Shown: positions 33,388-42,265 of the stretch, piece by piece
Layout of the letters: the number at the start of each line of letters is the position of its first letter
Position numbering within the stretch: the first letter of the stretch is position 1
Source: an uncultured Desulfobacteraceae bacterium
Lineage (GTDB): Bacteria > Desulfobacterota > Desulfobacteria > Desulfobacterales > Desulfatirhabdiaceae
Length of the DNA stretch: 51,486 nt
Direction of reading: 5' to 3'
Assembly: GCA_903953895.1 (NCBI GenBank)
Contig: CAJBLH010000053.1
Location: 1-51,486 of the forward strand
Program-made: the position numbers and the translations under genes
The notes under the pieces: generated by a model
Database searches by the model: none
What the model saw: only the letters and a program-made list of their open reading frames with translations
Told to the model about the DNA's origin: nothing

Positions 33388-34233
33388 ATGGAGTTTGAAA
33401 AACTGCTGATGGAAGCCTCAAGAAAACAAAATGGCATTGCCATTGAAAATTACCATATTAGCACCGAGCCCTATTACATATCGATCGGCGATGAAATCGA
33501 AGTCTTCGAGAAGGCATACAAGCTCAAGCTTCCCGTGATGTTGAAAGGCCCCACAGGCTGCGGCAAGACCCGCTTTCTGGAGCATATGGCCTGGAAGCTA
33601 TCCCTGCCGTTGGTGACGATTGCCTGTCATGAGGATCTGACGGCCTCGGATCTGGTCGGACGGTTTCTGCTGAAAGGAGATGAAACGGTGTGGCAGGACG
33701 GCCCGCTGAGTCTGGCCGTGAAGCACGGGGCCATCTGCTATCTGGATGAAGTGGTCGAGGCGCGTAAAGACACCACCGTGGTCATTCACCCCCTGACGGA
33801 CGACCGCCGGATTCTCCCCCAGGAAAAACGAGGGCTTCTTCTGGAAGCCCATCCGGATTTCATGCTGGCGATTTCCTACAACCCTGGTTACCAGAGCGTC
33901 ATGAAAGAGCTTAAACACTCCACGCGTCAGCGGTTTCTGGCCATCGAGTTTACTTACCCGTCTGCGGAAATCGAGCGCACGATCATCATGAAAGAAAGCG
34001 GTCTTGATCGGGATGTTGCTGATCGCCTGGTGCGCCTGGGTGAAATGGTTCGCAATCTGAAACAGCATGGTTTGGAGGAAGGCATCAGCACCCGTCTTCT
34101 GGTTTATGCCGGCAAGCTGATCGCCGATGGCCTTTCTCCGGCCACTGCCTGCAGCGTTGCCGTAACCCGGGCCATGTCCGATGATGCCGAGATGCAGGAG
34201 GCCATTGCTGAAATCGTGACGGGTATCTTCTGA
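33388..34233 (+). CDS. CbbQ/NorQ-like MoxR-type AAA+ ATPase
   Basis: A 281-residue AAA+ protein. Walker [13 protein letters not shown], the pre-sensor region [16 protein letters not shown], Walker [11 protein letters not shown] and sensor 1 [10 protein letters not shown] are typical of CbbQ/NirQ/NorQ. In known systems this ATPase works with a VWA-domain CbbO/NorD protein to remodel metal enzymes such as Rubisco or nitric oxide reductase. Here no such target is nearby; the operon holds a UroD-type methyltransferase and G3E GTPases. The start has no Shine-Dalgarno because a palindromic repeat ends next to it. Cognate VWA partner follows at 34376. Confidence 0.88.
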   Translation: MEFEKLLMEASRKQNGIAIENYHISTEPYYISIGDEIEVFEKAYKLKLPVMLKGPTGCGKTRFLEHMAWKLSLPLVTIACHEDLTASDLVGRFLLKGDETVWQDGPLSLAVKHGAICYLDEVVEARKDTTVVIHPLTDDRRILPQEKRGLLLEAHPDFMLAISYNPGYQSVMKELKHSTRQRFLAIEFTYPSAEIERTIIMKESGLDRDVADRLVRLGEMVRNLKQHGLEEGISTRLLVYAGKLIADGLSPATACSVAVTRAMSDDAEMQEAIAEIVTGIF

Positions 34234-34279
34234 TTCGCGTCAAAATATCAACTCAGGTTGCCAACAAGAAAATATTAAC

Positions 34280-34358
34280 ATGGATAAACAGGATGAGCAG
34301 GATAAAAAAGATAAAAAAGCAGCAGCTTAAACTTTTTTATCCTGTCTATCCTGTCCAT
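34280..34358. repeat. Intergenic palindromic element, ATCCTGTC family
   Basis: Imperfect inverted repeat: ATGGATAAACAGGATGAGC... AAAAAAG (34280-34310) faces CTTTTTTATCCTGTCTATCC... CAT (34332-34358). Repeats of this wording are scattered in many deltaproteobacterial genomes. The right arm is T-rich enough to act as a partial terminator between the two cbb-like genes. Confidence 0.55.
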
Positions 34359-34375
34359 CAATGTGAATTAACCCC

Positions 34376-36643
34376 TTGAGTACTTTCACTGAATTTTGCG
34401 ACGCCAATCCAGGTCTCCTGGACGATTTGAGCGATGCCGGCCGCAGTGCCTACCAGCGGATGTGCGACAGCGTTTCCCATCTGCGCCCTCAAAAAGCGTT
34501 TGTTTTCTTTTCAGATGCGCTTGTCGGTATCCGTTCTCTGACAAAGCATCCCTGCGGGGAGGCCTTGCTGTCGGATATCGTGGCGCTTACCGAACAGAAC
34601 TGGGCCTTGATGCAGTCCTGTGCGACCGCTTTCGGCGTTCTTCCGGCGGATGAGGTGTTTCTCAAAAAATGGATCGACCTGGCTTCCAAACTGGCGATCC
34701 GGGATATCGATGTCGGTGTGAATTTTCTGAATCAGACGCCCGCAGCGATGGAAAAGCTTGGAATCGATGCCATCCTGCAATGGGGCAGCCAGGCGCTTTT
34801 GGCCCTGACCAAAACTCCCGGGATGTGGCAGGCGGTGTCTGCCTACCTGAAACAATCAGCCGCCCTTCACTGCGGTTTTTCGCTGGTGCGCTGGGATTTT
34901 TTTCTGGATCAGGCCAGCCGTATCGCTGTCAAATCCGCCGCTGCGGCCGCAGGCTTCATTGAAATCGGCAACCGGGCCTGCCTGCTGCTGACAGATGAAG
35001 AAACATCCCAATGGGTCAGTGGAGGTTTGGCTTGCGCAAACACGGAGCAGGAACTCGTCAAATATTTCGATGCCGGCTCATTGAAGGCGCTGCAAGCCAG
35101 GGATGGTCTGGCTTCCGGCGTTATGCTCAAGGACCGCACCCAGACCCTTTCTCTGATTTGTGAAGCGCTTCTGGCCCATCCGGTCAAGATCCGCGCCAAC
35201 ACGATACTTTACAGTCATCAGGGATTTGCAGGTGGCGCCGCAACCGACGGGCGGTTTATTTTCCTGCCGGAAGTGGCGCCCACGTTCGCGTTGATGAAGC
35301 TCATGACGCTTCATCAGGCCATGCTGCTGGACCGCGGTCATTTTCTGGAAGAATCCGGCCGAATTTTATTTGATCCGATTTATATTCACATGTATGCCGA
35401 CAAACGTCTGGCGCAGCGTCTTCCTGCCATCGCATCCGAGATGAATCGTCTGGCCGAAGGACGTCTTCCGGAAGGCTACCCTTTCCGGGCAGTTAAATAT
35501 CTGGATGCGCCCCTGCCCTGGTGGGGGGATATCCTGCCGGATTTGATCAGTCAGACCAATGCCACCATTGATGGCATCAAGGCAAAGGTCGCCGATCAAT
35601 ATGAGGATCTGCCCCCGGCGCTGGTGGAAATGTTGATTGGTCAACTCATGGCGCATGGTGATCGGGACCCCGATGCTCTGGCGCAGATGCTGGCAGGTAT
35701 GATCGGAAATCTGGAGTTTCTGTCCCCGGATGCCGAAGACCTCCCGGATACCGTCAAAACATTTCTTTATAGAGAATGGGATGCAAACCTGTCCGATTAC
35801 AAACTGGACTGGTGTCTGGTTCGCCAGCGCATTGCCAGTGAAGATTCAAACCCGTTTGTCGAAAATCTGCGCAGACAGCGCCATGGGCTCATTTCCTTGA
35901 TTCAGCGGCAGTTTACGCGGCTTAAACCGGAACAGTTCCGCCGATATCGGGCTCAGCCTGCTGGAGATGATCTGGACATCGATGCGTTGATCGAAGCCTG
36001 GGTGGATATGCGCTCCGGGTCGCACTTGTCTGAAAATGTGTACATCCGCCGGGATAAGCGGGTCCGGGATGTGGCGGTTCTTTTTCTGGTTGATTTGAGT
36101 GCTTCAACAGAAGAAAAAGTGGATAACCGCCGGGTGATCGATATTCAGAAGGAGGCCATGGCCCTGATGGCCGAAGCCTTGAACGCCCTGGGAGACCCGT
36201 ATGCCATTCTGGGGTTCAGTTCGGATGGGCGTTTCAGGATCGATTTGATTCAGGTAAAGGATTTTTCTGAATCTTATGACGACAGGGCATGCTATCGACT
36301 GGGCAACCTTGAACCTGCGGGCCTGACCCGGATGGGGGCCGTGGTGCGGCATGCGACCTACAAACTGGACGGCGAAGATGCAGCCATCAAGATTCTGGTG
36401 ATCCTGACAGACGGCCGCCCTTACGATCTGGAATACGGCAATCTGGACTACGCGATTGCCGATACCCATAAAGCCATTCAGGAGGCCAGAAGGAAGCGGA
36501 TTCATCCCTTTATCATCACTTCAGACGCCAAAAGCGCCGATTACCTCCGGCGCATCGCCCCTGAGACCCAGAGCATCATCGTGCCACGGGTGGAGATGCT
36601 GCCCGGACTGCTACCGGCAATCTACAAGCGCCTGACCGTATAA
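34376..36643 (+). CDS. CbbO/NorD-like VWA-domain protein
   Basis: A 755-residue protein, the usual partner of the AAA+ protein before it. The N-terminal two thirds are helical and mediate target/ATPase contact in homologues. The C-terminal ~210 residues are a von Willebrand A domain with the MIDAS motif (FLVDLSASTEE) and later ILTDGRPYDLEYG, which bind a divalent metal and a partner acidic residue. It starts at TTG with no obvious ribosome binding site; no earlier in-frame ATG is available. A Rubisco- or NOR-type role is unlikely here; reactivation of a corrinoid enzyme is a hypothesis from context. Confidence 0.85.
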   Translation: MSTFTEFCDANPGLLDDLSDAGRSAYQRMCDSVSHLRPQKAFVFFSDALVGIRSLTKHPCGEALLSDIVALTEQNWALMQSCATAFGVLPADEVFLKKWIDLASKLAIRDIDVGVNFLNQTPAAMEKLGIDAILQWGSQALLALTKTPGMWQAVSAYLKQSAALHCGFSLVRWDFFLDQASRIAVKSAAAAAGFIEIGNRACLLLTDEETSQWVSGGLACANTEQELVKYFDAGSLKALQARDGLASGVMLKDRTQTLSLICEALLAHPVKIRANTILYSHQGFAGGAATDGRFIFLPEVAPTFALMKLMTLHQAMLLDRGHFLEESGRILFDPIYIHMYADKRLAQRLPAIASEMNRLAEGRLPEGYPFRAVKYLDAPLPWWGDILPDLISQTNATIDGIKAKVADQYEDLPPALVEMLIGQLMAHGDRDPDALAQMLAGMIGNLEFLSPDAEDLPDTVKTFLYREWDANLSDYKLDWCLVRQRIASEDSNPFVENLRRQRHGLISLIQRQFTRLKPEQFRRYRAQPAGDDLDIDALIEAWVDMRSGSHLSENVYIRRDKRVRDVAVLFLVDLSASTEEKVDNRRVIDIQKEAMALMAEALNALGDPYAILGFSSDGRFRIDLIQVKDFSESYDDRACYRLGNLEPAGLTRMGAVVRHATYKLDGEDAAIKILVILTDGRPYDLEYGNLDYAIADTHKAIQEARRKRIHPFIITSDAKSADYLRRIAPETQSIIVPRVEMLPGLLPAIYKRLTV

Positions 36644-36680
36644 TTGGCATAAAATCAACTGATTCTCGAAAGGATTTCCC

Positions 36681-37187
36681 ATGACCGACACGTATCAGCC
36701 TTTGGTGGCAAAAGCCCTGGATATGGGTGCGCTGGGTGCCAGACTCATCGATACCCACACGATCGTTTTTGACTCACGGTCCTTTCTGAAATGCCGTTTC
36801 GGCTGCAACCGCTGGGGCCGCTACTGGACCTGCCCGCCGCATCTGAGCATCTCGCCGGAACTGTTCATGGAAGCCTTTAAACAGTATTCCAAGGCGGTAA
36901 TCATTCAAACGGCGGATCCATTAAAAGGCCAAGAGGTTACCCTGGCCATCGAAAAAGAAGCCATGCTGGTCAGCAAAAGCCCTTTTGCTTTTGCAATGGT
37001 GCTTTGCGTCCAGTGCGAGACCTGCGCCTATCCCGAGCCCTGTCGTTTCCCCCATCTGGCCAGGCCGTCCATGGATGCTTATGGAATCGATATCGGAGCC
37101 ACGGTTGCGCCGCTGGGGTTCAAGGTGGAATTCGACCCCGAGGGGCGCCTGCTGCCGGCATGGTACAGCATGGTTTTGGTGGTGTGA
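36681..37187 (+). CDS. DUF2284 Cys-rich metal-binding protein (copy 1)
   Basis: A 168-residue protein with the DUF2284 signatures: CRFGCNRWGRYWTCPP (residues 33-48) and CVQCETCAYPEPCRFP around 109-125. The seven or more conserved Cys probably bind iron-sulfur clusters or another metal. The family is common in anaerobes and often near corrinoid or methyl-transfer genes; function not established. GAAAGG precedes the ATG. It is the last gene of the operon starting at 30435. A second copy of the family ends the window's other corrinoid operon (50703). Confidence 0.82.
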   Translation: MTDTYQPLVAKALDMGALGARLIDTHTIVFDSRSFLKCRFGCNRWGRYWTCPPHLSISPELFMEAFKQYSKAVIIQTADPLKGQEVTLAIEKEAMLVSKSPFAFAMVLCVQCETCAYPEPCRFPHLARPSMDAYGIDIGATVAPLGFKVEFDPEGRLLPAWYSMVLVV

Positions 37188-37191
37188 TATT

Positions 37192-37959
37192 TCATCGAGC
37201 CGCCTTTTTCACCGCTTCCCAGGCGTTTTCTAAAAGCGTGAGGGTTCCGGGGCGGACATCGGTTTTCAAGTTATATTTTTCGTTGAATTCCCGGATGTTT
37301 TCCCGCAGGTGGGCTTCTCCTAGAACCGGGGTGGGTAAAATGAGACTGCGCTTGTAGTTGGCCATCAGGCGTTTCATGATCTTCTCTCTTTTGGGTATCA
37401 GTTTTTCCGGTAAGTCTGCAAACATGATGTTATTACAGTATTTGGAAAATCCCGAATTCATGAACATCGTACCTGCGCACCGGCATTGTTCTGCATAGTA
37501 ATTTTCCCGTCCCCCGATGATCAGCCCTACGCAGTCATCCACGGGGTGTTCGTTGTCCATCGGAAGCAATACCGGAACAGGAACCCTTTTGAAAAGATCA
37601 TCCGCATGATTCAGCGCGTTGCCGCACAGCCCATAGCCCAGAAGCACGGCACCCACATAAGGCGCCATGTTCTCAACCGCTGTTGTCACTCCGTGTGTTA
37701 AATTGGCAATGTTGGAATGAAGCCCCACTTCCAGCACATGAACCAGAACGGCAAGCCCATTGGTTTCTTCTTTTGGGAAATCTGCAACGCCTGCCACCCG
37801 GTGTACCGGTTTAAGTGCCTCATTTTCCAATTTGAGTGCCAGTTCTTTGGAAAATTCGTCTTGCACGACCCAGATTTCTGAAACATCCGGGTCATGCAAG
37901 AGAACGTAGGCGAACTCCAGTTCCAGTATCTGACAGGTTACCACACCCAGATTAGCCAT
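37192..37959 (-). CDS. DUF1638 protein
   Basis: A 255-residue protein from the ATG at 37959, chosen because the upstream small gene stops just seven bases earlier; the frame is open to 38073. The body fits DUF1638: CQILELEFAYVL, LLGYGLCGNALN, VPVLLPMDNEHPVDDCVGLI, and a C-terminal part with Cys residues (QCRCAGTMFMNSG). DUF1638 proteins are frequent beside corrinoid methyltransferases in anaerobic bacteria and methanogens, but their reaction is unknown. It is the last gene of a minus-strand operon that converges on the CbbO/DUF2284 operon (stops four bases apart). Confidence 0.75.
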   Translation of the reverse strand: MANLGVVTCQILELEFAYVLLHDPDVSEIWVVQDEFSKELALKLENEALKPVHRVAGVADFPKEETNGLAVLVHVLEVGLHSNIANLTHGVTTAVENMAPYVGAVLLGYGLCGNALNHADDLFKRVPVPVLLPMDNEHPVDDCVGLIIGGRENYYAEQCRCAGTMFMNSGFSKYCNNIMFADLPEKLIPKREKIMKRLMANYKRSLILPTPVLGEAHLRENIREFNEKYNLKTDVRPGTLTLLENAWEAVKKAAR

Positions 37960-37966
37960 ATCCCGC

Positions 37967-38188
37967 TCATTGTCCGATATTTTCAGCGTTGAAATGATCC
38001 GGAATTTTCTGATCTGGTGTGACACCATAATACCGGGTTCTGGCCTGGCCCCAAAAACAGCCGTTTTTCCCAAGAAGGGATAACTCGATGTTTTGAAGGG
38101 TTTTACACAGCGCGTTGCCCTCCCTGGCGCCTTTACAGATAAAACAGTATTTTTCGCAAAAAACGGGAGGCTGATTGATTTGTGTCAT
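37967..38188 (-). CDS. Small Cys-rich protein, unknown
   Basis: A 73-residue frame starting at ATG with AAGGAG upstream. The N-terminal part has a Cys cluster (FCEKYCFICKGAREG then ALCKTLQ), followed by LLGKNGCFWGQARTRYYGVT. It reads as a conserved small protein, and the four or five Cys could bind a metal or cluster. It lies between a 73-residue gene and the DUF1638 gene with gaps of five and seven bases, so cotranscription is near certain. No family named. Confidence 0.6.
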   Translation of the reverse strand: MTQINQPPVFCEKYCFICKGAREGNALCKTLQNIELSLLGKNGCFWGQARTRYYGVTPDQKIPDHFNAENIGQ

Positions 38189-38193
38189 GTTGG

Positions 38194-38415
38194 CTACTCC
38201 TTGTTTGGCCAGATGCGGTCGGCGTCTTCTTTGGCAAAATAGCAGAAAATGTCCCACTCGAATTCTTTGAAAGAAACCGGACATCGCAGTTTGACCTTTC
38301 GATCGCTGACACCGATGACTTCCCAGTCTCCTTTTCGATGTCCGCCGTCAATGCATATCTTCTGCCCCATCTTGAATGGGTAGGGTTTAAAAACGATGAC
38401 GTGATGTTTTTCCAT
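38194..38415 (-). CDS. Small beta-rich hypothetical protein
   Basis: A 73-residue protein (HVIVFKPYPFKMGQKICIDG, GDWEVIGVSDRKVKLRC), beta-strand rich with a W-containing C-terminus. The spacing to both neighbours in the minus-strand operon is short. No family recognised. The pattern of strands resembles a small SH3- or OB-like barrel, but this is only an impression. Confidence 0.55.
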   Translation of the reverse strand: MEKHHVIVFKPYPFKMGQKICIDGGHRKGDWEVIGVSDRKVKLRCPVSFKEFEWDIFCYFAKEDADRIWPNKE

Positions 38416-38446
38416 TTTCCCCCGAAAGTTGGCGATATATTCTGTA

Positions 38447-38878
38447 TCATTCAGCGCCGATGGATTTCATCCAGCTCTGGCCGAAATCGGCGACAGGTCT
38501 GATATCAACGATTTCAAACGCCACGTAAGCGTGAATCATTTTTTTCGCTGTTTCAATGCCGATTTTGGCGCCGATTTTTCCCTGAATTTCAAGAAGGTTG
38601 TTCCCTGCAGTTTCACAGGCGGCCATCTTCAGATACAGCCGGACGCCCTTCCATTGCTGCGGGGATTCTCCGGGTTCCATGATCATAAACACCGCATTCG
38701 GGTTTTCATTCAGGTTGGCAAATGTCCGGTTGTGCCCCAGCCCCATGACGATGGTTTTTTCATCAATCATGGTGGGTGAACCAAAGAAAGCAACGTCAAC
38801 CTTACCGTCTTTGCTGGCGGTGCTGAGGGTGCCGATTCTGGGTTGTTTATTGAAATAGCCGATCAATGCTTCAGACAT
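38447..38878 (-). CDS. PNPOx-fold flavoprotein (second copy)
   Basis: A 143-residue split-barrel protein (IGTLSTASKDGKVDVAFFGS, MGLGHNRTFANLNENPNAVF, KGVRLYLKMAACETAGN) of the pyridoxamine-phosphate-oxidase-like fold, which binds FMN or related cofactors. AAAAGGAG precedes the ATG. It is the first gene of the minus-strand operon with two small proteins and DUF1638. A flavin-linked redox step connected to corrinoid metabolism is possible but unproven. It resembles the protein at 21739 only in fold and motif order. Confidence 0.75.
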   Translation of the reverse strand: MSEALIGYFNKQPRIGTLSTASKDGKVDVAFFGSPTMIDEKTIVMGLGHNRTFANLNENPNAVFMIMEPGESPQQWKGVRLYLKMAACETAGNNLLEIQGKIGAKIGIETAKKMIHAYVAFEIVDIRPVADFGQSWMKSIGAE

Positions 38879-39134
38879 AAAATCTCCTTTTTGTGAACAT
38901 GTTGATGATGCTTATCAATTGCCAGTGCCGTAACACCTGGCATGGATGGAGTCAAGAACAATTCATGTGTATTTATCGTTTTGTTGCGCCATGAAAGACT
39001 CCAGCGTTTCTATAGCCAAAAGCACCTGCCTTCAGTGAGGTCATAACGAGCAGCAAATTGCAGAGGATCATGCAGTTGGAGCCGTTCTGCTCATGTCGAT
39101 GCTTTGGTTGTTTTTCGTTGTTGCCACAGCCACG

Positions 39135-40880
39135 CTATCCCCCTCTCGGTTTGGCCTTCAGGGCCGTCTCGACAATGGCATTGAGCTTTTCGGTTATCTC
39201 CGGATCGATCCGGTCTATCGGCACAAAAGCGGCCAACTGATGGTAACTGGATTTTCGCAATTCAAGCGGCAGTTCAAGCTTTTTAAAATATTTCTTGAAC
39301 AGCGGTTCCAGAAATTCATCGGTGGCTTTGATTTCGGGAGACCAGGGGCTGCCCTTCTCCAGCGTATCCAGAGCGTTTGACACTTCATTAATCGCCTCAC
39401 GCATGATCTTGAGGCGGTTCTCTCTTTTCTTATAGCCGAACAGATCATCCGGCATATCATATATCGCGTAGGCCAGTAATACATCTTCCAGACAGAAATA
39501 ATTCTCGATTTCGCGGCGATGCCACATCAGCTCCATTAAACCTTCTTCTTCCGACCTCAACTCCTTTTCCAATCGATCGAAAATGGCTATACCCACCAGA
39601 CTCGGCATGGCTTCTTTTAAACCAAAAAAATGATCCCTGGCGCGTTGAGGAAGGTTGGTTTCCACATAGCGTACAAACGCCGTATCCAGATAATCCAAGG
39701 CGTTATGATTCAGGCGTCCGGCAAATGTCTTGAGAATATCCAGATCCGTTGAATTTTCAAGATATAAAACCCACCCTTTTTGTTCTGCCTGATAATACTG
39801 ATCAAAGCCGATATCGCGCAGCGATTTCAGAACCTGAGACCCGCGATCATCGATACGGTGGGGTTTGCCCACAAAGGCGATAACGGTATCCCGCCCGGCA
39901 GCTTCGTTCAGGATGACCTCCGAGTGGCTGGCGGCAATGATCTGGGAGTTTTGTTGTTCCGCTACGTTGACCAGTAAATTATAGGTCTGTCTTTGTCGCA
40001 ATATCTCCAGATGGGCGTCTGGTTCGTCAAGGAGCAAAACGGTACCGTGGTTCAAATACAAATGAGCCAGCAATAAAACAGTTTGTTGCAGTCCGCGACC
40101 GGAGGAAGAAATGTCGAGCGTGTTGTTATGTTCATCTTTGTAAGCCATTGTTATTTCGCTACGCTCCGGAATAAAATCCGGAGAAAGCAACTGTACGCCG
40201 AAAAGCGACCTGATATGACCGGTCAATTCCTGCCAGTAATGGTTTTCATGTTTCTGCTGATAGAGCTGAAAACATAGATTGCGAACCACCTGGGCGGTTT
40301 GCCCCTGTCCGATGAGTACAGCGATTTCTCCGCTTTGTTTGATGAATTCCCGATCTGCCAAACCCGACATCGGCGGCAGAAAAGCGACTTTTACTACGCC
40401 AGCCTCTTCCGGTACAGGCATGCGACCATTTTTATCCTCCGTTCGTAGCGGACGGCAATAGAAGGATTCCTCATTGGCATAATCAAATTCCAGACCGCAG
40501 GTCCACGCCTTCCCCTGTGTAATACCATCAACAATAATTTCAACCCGGACATTTTGCGTTTTTGGCGTTGATTTTTCACCATGCGTTACGCGTTCGACAT
40601 CCCTTACATGCAGATTGCGCCATAACAGGTTGGCGTTAGGTATCGGAATGGACACCAGGTCGCGACGGTTAATAGTAACCCCAGGTCTTTTTTCAGGAGA
40701 AGTCCTGGCTTTTCTTTTTTCGTTCCAGCGCCGCACCCCGATGTTCCATAATGCCAACGCCTGCAGGGCGGTTGTTTTTCCTGAATTATTCGGACCGATC
40801 AGAACAACGGATTTCCCAAGGTCCAGCACAACATCATCAAATCGTTTAAATCTTCTGATTTGCACCCGTGTCAGCATCAT
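39135..40880 (-). CDS. OLD-like AAA ATPase with TOPRIM-like C-terminus
   Basis: A 581-residue RecF/OLD-type ATPase. Walker A LIGPNNSGKTTAL near residue 28, a signature-like region ISSSGRGLQQTVLLLAHL, Walker B TVLLLDEPDAHLE and the His switch AASHSEVILNE. The C-terminal half begins KGWVLYLENSTDLDILKTFA and contains VGIAIFDRLEKEL, resembling the acidic motifs of an OLD-type TOPRIM nuclease. OLD-family proteins act in phage defence and DNA processing. It is a lone gene of different function between two corrinoid-related operons, consistent with insertion as a cargo gene. Nuclease activity is inferred only. Confidence 0.75.
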   Translation of the reverse strand: MMLTRVQIRRFKRFDDVVLDLGKSVVLIGPNNSGKTTALQALALWNIGVRRWNEKRKARTSPEKRPGVTINRRDLVSIPIPNANLLWRNLHVRDVERVTHGEKSTPKTQNVRVEIIVDGITQGKAWTCGLEFDYANEESFYCRPLRTEDKNGRMPVPEEAGVVKVAFLPPMSGLADREFIKQSGEIAVLIGQGQTAQVVRNLCFQLYQQKHENHYWQELTGHIRSLFGVQLLSPDFIPERSEITMAYKDEHNNTLDISSSGRGLQQTVLLLAHLYLNHGTVLLLDEPDAHLEILRQRQTYNLLVNVAEQQNSQIIAASHSEVILNEAAGRDTVIAFVGKPHRIDDRGSQVLKSLRDIGFDQYYQAEQKGWVLYLENSTDLDILKTFAGRLNHNALDYLDTAFVRYVETNLPQRARDHFFGLKEAMPSLVGIAIFDRLEKELRSEEEGLMELMWHRREIENYFCLEDVLLAYAIYDMPDDLFGYKKRENRLKIMREAINEVSNALDTLEKGSPWSPEIKATDEFLEPLFKKYFKKLELPLELRKSSYHQLAAFVPIDRIDPEITEKLNAIVETALKAKPRGG

Positions 40881-41130
40881 CTCAGCAACTTTTAATTAAG
40901 GTTAAACATCTGATAGCAGTTGGTGAGCGGCGAAACGCTGACCACGCATTTGAATATGAACTTCAGCGGTTCAAGTCAACAACAATATTTTTCAGTCCGG
41001 CACTTGAATGTTTTCCAACGATTGACTAATATCCTCCACCGGATACATGTGGATATTTTTAGGAAACTTTATGGAAAAAGCGGTTTGTGACTGTTCACGG
41101 TACAACAAGCAGACAGGAAAAGGCTGAACC

Positions 41131-41670
41131 ATGTTCATCGACTGGCAAGACAAACTGAAACGTGTTGGGAATCGGTTGATGTTCTTCGATATTCCCATTG
41201 CCATGCACTGTCATCACTACAATATCAACCTGCAAAAATTACATGAAGATATCCTGGGCATGGAAGGCGTCCGCCTGATTTATAACGCTGCGGAAGAATC
41301 GAATTATACGGCGTTCAAAATCATGCTGGCGGAATATCCCATGATCCGAAGTCACAAGTCAAAACTTGAATTCGCAGCATCGATTTATCAGCACTGCGGG
41401 CTTGGGGTCATCAATTTCCAGGAGGTGGGCCCGGATGGCGGAATGATCATCAGCCCCTCGAGCCATCACGTAACCGGATGGCTCGCCAAGCACGGGCTTC
41501 GAAAAACCCCTGGCTGTCATTTTACCCGGGGGTGGATTGCCGGGGTTCTGGAAGTCATCTATCATCTTCCCATCGGATATTTCGAGATTCGAGAGCTGAA
41601 CTGTAAAATGATGCGTCATGCCGTCTGTCAGTTCGATGTTCAGTTGAACAGGGGGAAACATGGCCATTGA
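41131..41670 (+). CDS. V4R-like small-molecule sensor protein 1
   Basis: A 179-residue protein of the V4R/4-vinyl-reductase-like type, recognised by the layout ending in a C-terminal Cys pair (LNCKMMRHAVCQFDV) and the middle GGMIISPSSHHVTGWLAKHG. V4R domains bind small molecules and occur in sensors such as XylR-type regulators and in bacteriochlorophyll reductase. It overlaps the next V4R-like gene by 11 bases and precedes a histidine kinase, so it likely feeds ligand information to it. Start by ATG after AAAAGG at normal distance. Confidence 0.6.
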   Translation: MFIDWQDKLKRVGNRLMFFDIPIAMHCHHYNINLQKLHEDILGMEGVRLIYNAAEESNYTAFKIMLAEYPMIRSHKSKLEFAASIYQHCGLGVINFQEVGPDGGMIISPSSHHVTGWLAKHGLRKTPGCHFTRGWIAGVLEVIYHLPIGYFEIRELNCKMMRHAVCQFDVQLNRGKHGH

Positions 41671-42265
41671 CAGCCATAAAATCATACATGCGATTGTGGA
41701 AGGGAGTAAAATCCGGGATGAAAAAGGGATCATTCCGATGTTCGGCGTTTACCTGTCAGTATATTTTACGTCCTATTACAATATCATTTCCTTTGACTTT
41801 TTATCCAAAATGGGAAAACGCCGTGCGCTGGAAGCTGAAAAACTGCTGATTCATGCAGCCCAGGAATGCGGCTATACGACATTTCACGGTATTCGCCGCT
41901 CGTGGGAGTGGGAGGAACTGGTTCAGCCCATGCTGGAAACAATCGATGACCAGATTCAAGGCTTTCTATCGGTTGCCACGGCATTCGGATGGGGCGGAGA
42001 AATGGAGGTGATCGAGCTGATTCCCGGCAACAGGCTCCATTTTCGAGTGTATGAATCCTATGAGTCCGCTGGTTATCTGAAGCGGCGCGGAATTGCCGGG
42101 TCCGGAAAATGCTTTATGTTAAGAGGCGTTGCAGCGGCTTTCATGGATTTGATTTATGGAGACGCCTATCCGGACGGGTGTTTTACCTTCTCTGCAGCAG
42201 AGCCCTTTTGTCGCGCAAAAGGAGATACATTCTGTGAGTTCATTGCTGAAAAGTCATCACCATAA
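41660..42265 (+). CDS. V4R-like small-molecule sensor protein 2
   Basis: A 201-residue paralogue of the preceding protein. The C-terminal V4R-type pattern is clear (AEPFCRAKGDTFCEFIAEK), with YESAGYLKRRGIAGSGKCFM upstream of it. The N-terminal helices resemble those of protein 1. It overlaps both neighbours (11 bases upstream, 32 downstream), so the two V4R proteins and the kinase are made together. Likely role: binding of a small hydrophobic or methylated ligand that sets kinase activity (inference). Confidence 0.65.
   Translation: MAIDSHKIIHAIVEGSKIRDEKGIIPMFGVYLSVYFTSYYNIISFDFLSKMGKRRALEAEKLLIHAAQECGYTTFHGIRRSWEWEELVQPMLETIDDQIQGFLSVATAFGWGGEMEVIELIPGNRLHFRVYESYESAGYLKRRGIAGSGKCFMLRGVAAAFMDLIYGDAYPDGCFTFSAAEPFCRAKGDTFCEFIAEKSSP

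Noticed and set aside
33388-36643. CbbQ/CbbO-like pair as Rubisco or nitric oxide reductase maturation genes
   Set aside because: No Rubisco or nor structural genes are in the window, and the operon partners are corrinoid-related; the assignment is left at family level.
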